Assembly: GCF_002019855.1 (NCBI RefSeq)
Contig: NZ_CM007717.1
Coordinates: forward strand, 6,643,750-6,707,749
Direction of reading: 5' to 3'
Source of the DNA: Streptomyces antibioticus
GTDB taxonomy: Bacteria; Actinomycetota; Actinomycetes; Streptomycetales; Streptomycetaceae
Length of the DNA: 64,000 nucleotides
Position numbers and translations under genes: made by a program
The notes under the pieces: generated by a model
What the model was told of the DNA's origin: nothing
What the model saw: only the letters and a program-made list of their open reading frames with translations
Database searches by the model: none
In this document: positions 59,973 through 64,000 of the stretch, one piece after another
Numbering within the stretch: the first letter of the stretch is position 1
How the letters are laid out: each line of letters starts with the position of its first letter

Positions 59973-60818
59973 TCACCTCCCGGTGGGCGCGGCGGCCAGC
60001 GCGGCCAGTTCCTCCGCCGTGCGCGGGCCGGGCGTGCCGTCCGTCAACATGCCCCGGGCGCGCAGCAGTTCGGCGGCGGCGACACCCCACGGCAGTCGGA
60101 GCCCGGCCTGTGCGAGCAGGTCCGCGCGGGCCAGCATGTCCGCCGCCGGGCCGGTGTGGGCGCCGGACGGCGTGAGCAGCGCCGCGTCGTCGGCCCAGCG
60201 CAGGGCGAGGTCGACGTCATGGGTGGCCATCACCACCGTGGTGCCGGACGCGCGCAGCCCGTCGAGGGTGACCAGCAGCCGTTCCTGGCCGTCGGGGTCG
60301 AGCCCGGCGGTCGGCTCGTCCAGGATCAGCACACGCGGACGCATCGCGACGGCGCCCGCGATGGCCGTCCGCTTGCGCTGCCCGTACGACAGCAGATGGG
60401 TGGGCCGTTCGGCCAGGCCCGTGATGTCCAGGGCGGCGAGCGCCTCGTCGACGCGGGCCCGCACCTCCGTGTCGGACAGGCCGAGGTTCAGCGGCCCGAA
60501 CGACACGTCCTGGCCGACGGATGCGGCGAACAACTGGTCGTCGGGGTCCTGCACCACGAGCTGCACCGTCGTCCGCAGCCGGGTCAGCCCCTTGCGGTCG
60601 TAGCCCACCGGGCTTCCCTCGACGCTCAGTTGGCCGGCGTGCGGCCGAAGTCCCCCGCTGAGCAGCCGCATCAGCGTGGTCTTGCCGCTGCCGTTGCGCC
60701 CCAGCAGGGCGAGCGCGCGTCCGGCGCGGATCTCGAAGTCCAGCCCGTCGAGCACCGAAGGGCCGTCCTCGTAGGCGAAAGAGGCGCCCCGCAGGGCGAC
60801 CAGCACGGGCTCGCTCAC
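59973..60818 (-). CDS. cbiO: Cobalt ECF transporter ATPase CbiO
   Basis: The 281-residue protein is an ABC ATPase with Walker A GRNGSGKTT near residue 40, the Q-loop VVQDPDDQLFA, signature LSYGQRKR and Walker B VLILDEPTAGLD. The signature and Q-loop match CbiO/EcfA. It powers cobalt uptake with CbiMNQ. The GTG 60818 start follows GGAAAGG and overlaps cbiQ by 4 bp. Confidence 0.94.
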   Translation of the reverse strand: MSEPVLVALRGASFAYEDGPSVLDGLDFEIRAGRALALLGRNGSGKTTLMRLLSGGLRPHAGQLSVEGSPVGYDRKGLTRLRTTVQLVVQDPDDQLFAASVGQDVSFGPLNLGLSDTEVRARVDEALAALDITGLAERPTHLLSYGQRKRTAIAGAVAMRPRVLILDEPTAGLDPDGQERLLVTLDGLRASGTTVVMATHDVDLALRWADDAALLTPSGAHTGPAADMLARADLLAQAGLRLPWGVAAAELLRARGMLTDGTPGPRTAEELAALAAAPTGR

Positions 60819-61564
60819 GTCGGCGGCCTTTCCAGGACGAGGGTGAGGGCGGCCAGCGCGGCGAGGAGCGCGACACTGGCCGCCGTGAAACGGACGGAGA
60901 CCCGGGCCTCGGGCACGAGGACGCGCAGGGTGCCGTCGTAGCCGCGCCCGGCGAGACCGGCCTGGAGCCGCGCCGCCCGGTCGAAGGCTCGGACGAACGC
61001 CGTCGCGCCGAGCCCGGCCAGCGCCCGCCACTCCGCGGCCCGGCTGGTGTGCCCGAGCCGCGCCGCCTGCGCCTCCCGGATCCGCCGCATCGAGTCGAGC
61101 AGCAGGAAGCTCATCCGGTACGTCACCAGCGCCACGTCCACGACGGGTGCGGGCACCCCGGCCCTGACCAGGCGCGGCAGCAGGTCGGACATCGGTGTGG
61201 TGAACGCGAACAGCAGAACGCCGAGCGAGGCGGCCGAGGTGCGCAGCAGCAGTTCCCCGGCGCGTACGGCACCGCCGTCCGCCCAGCCCACGAGCCCGCC
61301 GGGGCCGCCCACTTGGACGAGCAGGGTGACCGCGCCGGTGACGCAGAACCCGAGCGGCACCCGGTAGGCCCGCCACAGCCGGCGGCCCGGCACCCCGGCC
61401 GGTCCCAGCAGCACCGCGAGAGCGGTCACCAGGACGAGCGCGGCGCCGGGCCAGGGCGGCAGACAGACGGCGAGAGCGGTCAGGCCGAGCCCGAGCACGG
61501 CCTTGTCCACGGGATGGCGGCGGCGCCAGCGACTGCTGTGCGCCGCCGCGTCGATCGGCAGCAC
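60815..61564 (-). CDS. cbiQ: Cobalt ECF transporter transmembrane protein CbiQ
   Basis: The 249-residue membrane protein has five to six helices and the CbiQ coupling motifs (AAEWRALAGLGATAFVRAFDRAARLQAGLAGRGYDG and VTYRMSFLLLDSMRRIREAQAARLG). It links the ATPase to the CbiM substrate component. GTG 61564 lies 4 bp after cbiN's stop. Confidence 0.92.
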   Translation of the reverse strand: MLPIDAAAHSSRWRRRHPVDKAVLGLGLTALAVCLPPWPGAALVLVTALAVLLGPAGVPGRRLWRAYRVPLGFCVTGAVTLLVQVGGPGGLVGWADGGAVRAGELLLRTSAASLGVLLFAFTTPMSDLLPRLVRAGVPAPVVDVALVTYRMSFLLLDSMRRIREAQAARLGHTSRAAEWRALAGLGATAFVRAFDRAARLQAGLAGRGYDGTLRVLVPEARVSVRFTAASVALLAALAALTLVLERPPT

Positions 61565-61568
61565 CCGG

Positions 61569-61964
61569 TCAGGCCCGTTCGGCGGCGGGGCCGGCGGAGG
61601 TGCTCTCGGCCGATGGGGCCGATGCGGCCGAGCCGGTGTCCGGGGCGTCCTGGCGGGCCAGAGCCCGCTCCTCGCCCTGGCGCCGGCCCCGGTGCACGCC
61701 GAAGTAGTAGGCGAGGACCCCGGCGCCCAGCGCCGCCTGGACGGCGAACAGCGCCGACTCGATCTCGCCGGACGGCGGTTCGTAGAGCGGGGAGAACCAT
61801 GGCTCGTAGTCCGGCTCGATCTCGGTGATCGCCGTCTCCGCCTCGGCGTCGGCGCCCGTGAACGGCTCCTCCTTGTGGTCGCCGAGCCCGAGGGCCAGCG
61901 GCAGGACGGCCAGCGCGGCCACGACGAGCAGCAGCAGGGCGTTGATCTTCGTGTTGCGGTTCAT
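61569..61964 (-). CDS. cbiN: Cobalt transporter auxiliary protein CbiN
   Basis: The 131-residue protein has an N-terminal membrane helix (INALLLLVVAALAVLPLAL), a loop with FTGADAEAETAITEI and W-F-x-PLYEPPSGEIESALFA, and a second helix (LFAVQAALGAGVLAYYFGVH), as in CbiN. The C-terminal 35 residues are an Ala/Ser tail. It overlaps cbiM by ATGA. Confidence 0.92.
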   Translation of the reverse strand: MNRNTKINALLLLVVAALAVLPLALGLGDHKEEPFTGADAEAETAITEIEPDYEPWFSPLYEPPSGEIESALFAVQAALGAGVLAYYFGVHRGRRQGEERALARQDAPDTGSAASAPSAESTSAGPAAERA

Positions 61965-62692
61965 CGGGCCACCGCCTCGGTGCCGGCGTCGGCGGAGGCG
62001 CCGTTGTCGGCTCCGCCCCGGTTCCGGCCGCCGGTCACCAGCACACCGAGCCGGGTCAGTTCACCCTTGCTCGACTGCACCAGCAGCCGCATCACGAACA
62101 CCGTGAGCAGACCCTCGCTGACCGCCAGCGGGATCTGGGTGACGGCGAAGATGGAGCCGAACTTGCCGAGCGCGCCCAGGAATCCGCTGCCCGGGTCGGG
62201 GAACGCCAGCGCCAACTGCACGCTGGTCACGCAGTAGGTGGACAGGTCGGCGGCGAACGCGCCGAAGAACACCGCGACCATCAGCGGCACGTCGAAGCGC
62301 CGCAGCAGTTTGTAGACGGCGTATCCGGCCCATGGTCCGACGATCGCCATGGAGAAGACGTTGGCGCCGAGCGTGGTGAGCCCGCCGTGGGCGAGCAGCA
62401 GCGCCTGGAACAGCAGGGTGATGGTGCCCAGGACGGCCATGATCGGCGGCCGGAACAGGATGGCGCCCAGGCCGGTGCCGGTGGGGTGGGAGCAACTCCC
62501 CGTCACGGACGGCAGTTTCAGGGCGGAGAGGACGAAGGTGAAGGCCCCGGAGGCGCCGAGCAGCAGGGTGCTCTCGGGGTTCTCCCTGACCTCACGGGTG
62601 AGTGAACGGACTCCGTGGACGACAAATGGTGCGGACGCGACGCCCCAGGCGACGGCGTGCGCCGGCGGGAGGAAACCCTCGGCTATGTGCAT
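61961..62692 (-). CDS. cbiM: Cobalt ECF transporter substrate component CbiM
   Basis: The 243-residue membrane protein begins MHIAEGFLPPAHAVAW; the N-terminal His of this motif coordinates the metal. Seven helices are predicted, with FTFVLSALKLPSVTGSCSHPTGTGLG and GPWAGYAVYKLL as family blocks. It is the first gene of cbiMNQO and is preceded by a cobalamin riboswitch, which supports cobalt as the substrate. Confidence 0.94.
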   Translation of the reverse strand: MHIAEGFLPPAHAVAWGVASAPFVVHGVRSLTREVRENPESTLLLGASGAFTFVLSALKLPSVTGSCSHPTGTGLGAILFRPPIMAVLGTITLLFQALLLAHGGLTTLGANVFSMAIVGPWAGYAVYKLLRRFDVPLMVAVFFGAFAADLSTYCVTSVQLALAFPDPGSGFLGALGKFGSIFAVTQIPLAVSEGLLTVFVMRLLVQSSKGELTRLGVLVTGGRNRGGADNGASADAGTEAVAR

Positions 62693-62737
62693 GGTTCAGC
62701 AGACCCTCTCCAGCACCTCGTGGATGGTTGACGCGCC

Positions 62738-62900
62738 CCGGCCGGTCTCCTGGCTGACGGGTACCACCGTCCGTGCTCCGCCTTCCCGGGTCCGAGGACC
62801 CAGTGGCTGCCCGTGAGGGCCGGAGCCGGACTTCCCGATCACAGTGGCGAGGGCCGCACCGGTTTCACACCGATTTCCCGTTCACCGAGGCGTGGTGACA
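62738..62900 (-). promoter_or_regulatory. Cobalamin riboswitch before cbiMNQO
   Basis: On the minus strand the region shows the conserved order of the B12 element: GGGAAATCGGTG, GAAACCGGTGCGG, GCCACTGTGA (62839-62848), the B12 box GCCACTGGG (about 62799-62807) with GGGAAGGC and finally CAGCCAGGAGACC (62744-62756). It should switch off the cobalt importer when adenosylcobalamin is plentiful. The 3' boundary is 46 bp from the cbiM start, consistent with control of translation initiation. Confidence 0.94.
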
Positions 62901-63083
62901 GTAGTGCCCGTACGAGGCCCCTGACAAGCGACAACGGGGGGCGCGAAGGCGGCGTGGGACGGCTCACACACCGGCGCACACCCAGCGCACACGCGGAGCA
63001 CGGCGGCGACACGCGGCGACACGTCCCTGGTCCTAGGTCCTACGGCTGATCAGCACCGGCACCCTTCTGCTGTTAGCGTGCAC

Positions 63084-63100
63084 TTGCATACCATTCGCAA
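63084..63100. promoter_or_regulatory. Nur (nickel regulator) box before sodF
   Basis: TTGCAT-ACCAT-TCGCAA fits the TTGCAA-N5-TTGCAA inverted repeat bound by the nickel-responsive Fur-family regulator Nur. It lies 22-38 bp before the start codon, where binding would block transcription. The Fe-SOD would be off when nickel is available and Ni-SOD can be used. Confidence 0.85.
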
Positions 63101-63121
63101 TAACGTCGGAGGACGTTGGAC

Positions 63122-63763
63122 ATGGCGGTTTACACGCTCCCGGAGCTTCCGTACGACTACGCGGCGCTCGCCCCGGTCATCAGCCCCGAGATCATCGAGC
63201 TGCACCACGACAAGCACCACGCGGCGTACGTCAAGGGCGCGAACGACACCCTGGAGCAGCTCGCGGAGGCCCGGGACAAGGAGTCCTGGGGTTCGATCAA
63301 CGGCCTGGAGAAGAACCTGGCGTTCCATCTCTCCGGGCACATCCTGCACAGCATCTACTGGCACAACATGACCGGCGACGGCGGCGGCGAGCCGCTGGAG
63401 GCGGACGGCGTGGGCGAGTTGGCGGACGCGATCGCCGAATCCTTCGGCTCCTTCGCGAACTTCAAGGCACAGCTCACCAAGGCGTCGGCCACCACCCAGG
63501 GTTCGGGCTGGGGCGTCCTCGCCTACGAGCCGCTCTCCGGCCACCTCATCGTCGAGCAGGTCTACGACCACCAGGGCAACGTCGGCCAGGGCTCCACCCC
63601 GATCCTGGTCTTCGACGCGTGGGAGCACGCCTTCTACCTCCAGTACAAGAACCAGAAGGTCGACTTCATCGACGCGATGTGGGCGGTCGTCAACTGGCAG
63701 GACGTGGCCCGGCGTTACACGGCCGCCAAGGAACGCGGCGACAGCCTCCTCCTGACCCCGTGA
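63122..63763 (+). CDS. sodF: Iron superoxide dismutase
   Basis: The 213-residue cytosolic protein is an Fe/Mn superoxide dismutase. The metal ligands are seen in ELHHDKHHAAYV (first His), the FHLSGHILHSIYW helix (second His) and VFDAWEHAFYLQY (Asp and His). The LTPxV-type end is replaced by LLTP. A Nur box precedes the gene and GGAGG stands 9 bp before ATG 63122. A strong terminator follows, so it is monocistronic. Confidence 0.94.
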   Translation: MAVYTLPELPYDYAALAPVISPEIIELHHDKHHAAYVKGANDTLEQLAEARDKESWGSINGLEKNLAFHLSGHILHSIYWHNMTGDGGGEPLEADGVGELADAIAESFGSFANFKAQLTKASATTQGSGWGVLAYEPLSGHLIVEQVYDHQGNVGQGSTPILVFDAWEHAFYLQYKNQKVDFIDAMWAVVNWQDVARRYTAAKERGDSLLLTP

Positions 63764-63777
63764 CCGACACACCCCGA

Positions 63778-63808
63778 GGGGCGGCCCCGATCGGCACGGG
63801 GCCGCCCC
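63778..63808 (+). terminator. Hairpin terminator after sodF
   Basis: GGGGCGGCCCCG (63778-63789) pairs perfectly with CGGGGCCGCCCC (63797-63808) over a 7-nt loop, 15 bp after the sodF stop. Confidence 0.85.
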
Positions 63809-63924
63809 GCCCTTGTCAACGCCCAGCGGCGAGGACGTTACGAGGCACTCGTCCGGCACCCCGGTGCCATGCGGACGCCCACAGCGGACAGCATCTGTCC
63901 TCGATCCCCGCTACCGTCCCGTCC

Positions 63925-64000
63925 ATGACGAAGCCGACCCCCGCCGCCCCCGTGCTCGACGCCCGCGCACTCAACCGCGCGACCCTCGAACGGCAGTTGT
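63925..64000 (+). CDS. Start of a winged-helix DNA-binding protein (partial)
   Basis: ATG 63925 opens a frame running off the right edge after 25 codons. The opening, with VLDARALNRATLERQL, resembles the start of the PF06224-type winged helix family, in which R-A-L-N-R-A-x-L-x-R-Q is common. The rest is outside the window. Confidence 0.55.
   Translation, partial: MTKPTPAAPVLDARALNRATLERQL

Overview
The window is high-GC DNA with strong third-position G/C bias, GTG and TTG starts, GGAGG-type ribosome binding sites and dense Streptomyces-like gene content: XRE, TetR, LacI, GntR, PucR and ROK regulators, secreted glycoside hydrolases with carbohydrate-binding modules, and an alditol oxidase. 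It reads as a chromosomal segment of a Streptomyces species. No transposase, phage gene, CRISPR array, rRNA or tRNA was seen.

Layout. Positions 1-10109 form a plant or arabinogalactan polysaccharide neighbourhood: a shortened LacI regulator, a 2-hydroxyacid dehydrogenase, a carboxylesterase carrying a 36-bp repeat block and followed by a 21-bp minisatellite, homocysteine methyltransferase, a GH43-ricin galactanase-like enzyme, an SGNH rhamnogalacturonan-acetylesterase-like enzyme and a DUF2264 protein. GAAAGCGCTT-type operators lie before three of these genes. Positions 10159-13822 hold small genes around an XRE regulator, including a contracted MDMPI-family gene. A GH81-CBM56 beta-1,3-glucanase behind a perfect TTGAGAGC/GCTCTCAA operator follows (14004-17174). 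After a TetR gene, a membrane protein and a secreted EEP-fold hydrolase come a sugar ABC importer without ATPase, a ROK regulator and an alditol oxidase (21139-27062).

Positions 27211-37313 contain a radical-SAM-like protein with an unusual cysteine pattern, a sigma-like/zinc-finger/membrane/CBM2 fusion, rsgA, an Ada-AlkA plus ogt alkylation-repair pair, a TrmB/LuxR regulator and a PP2C-like protein lacking key aspartates. Positions 37436-46932 hold a pyruvate-oxidase-type enzyme, a membrane-spanning HTH protein, an anti-sigma-type ATPase, a DUF2637 protein, an iron-box-controlled FhuF-like reductase and a GntR regulator.

Positions 47080-55742 are a purine catabolism locus: PucR divergent from a three-subunit xanthine dehydrogenase, an NCS2 permease and XdhC. 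A LanC-like protein with a CCG zinc motif, an SRPBCC protein and a GH43-CBM42 arabinofuranosidase-like enzyme follow. The right end holds a cobalamin-riboswitch-controlled cobalt importer (cbiMNQO) and an Fe superoxide dismutase with a Nur box.

The best leads are the transmembrane sigma-like/CBM2 fusion at 28705-30216, a shared GTTCG-N6-CGAAC palindrome before the sugar importer and a distant GH43 gene, the radical-SAM-like protein, the LanC-like CCG protein, and three regulatory or repair genes (LacI, MDMPI, AlkA) whose cores look contracted in frame. No complete new defence or biosynthetic system could be demonstrated.
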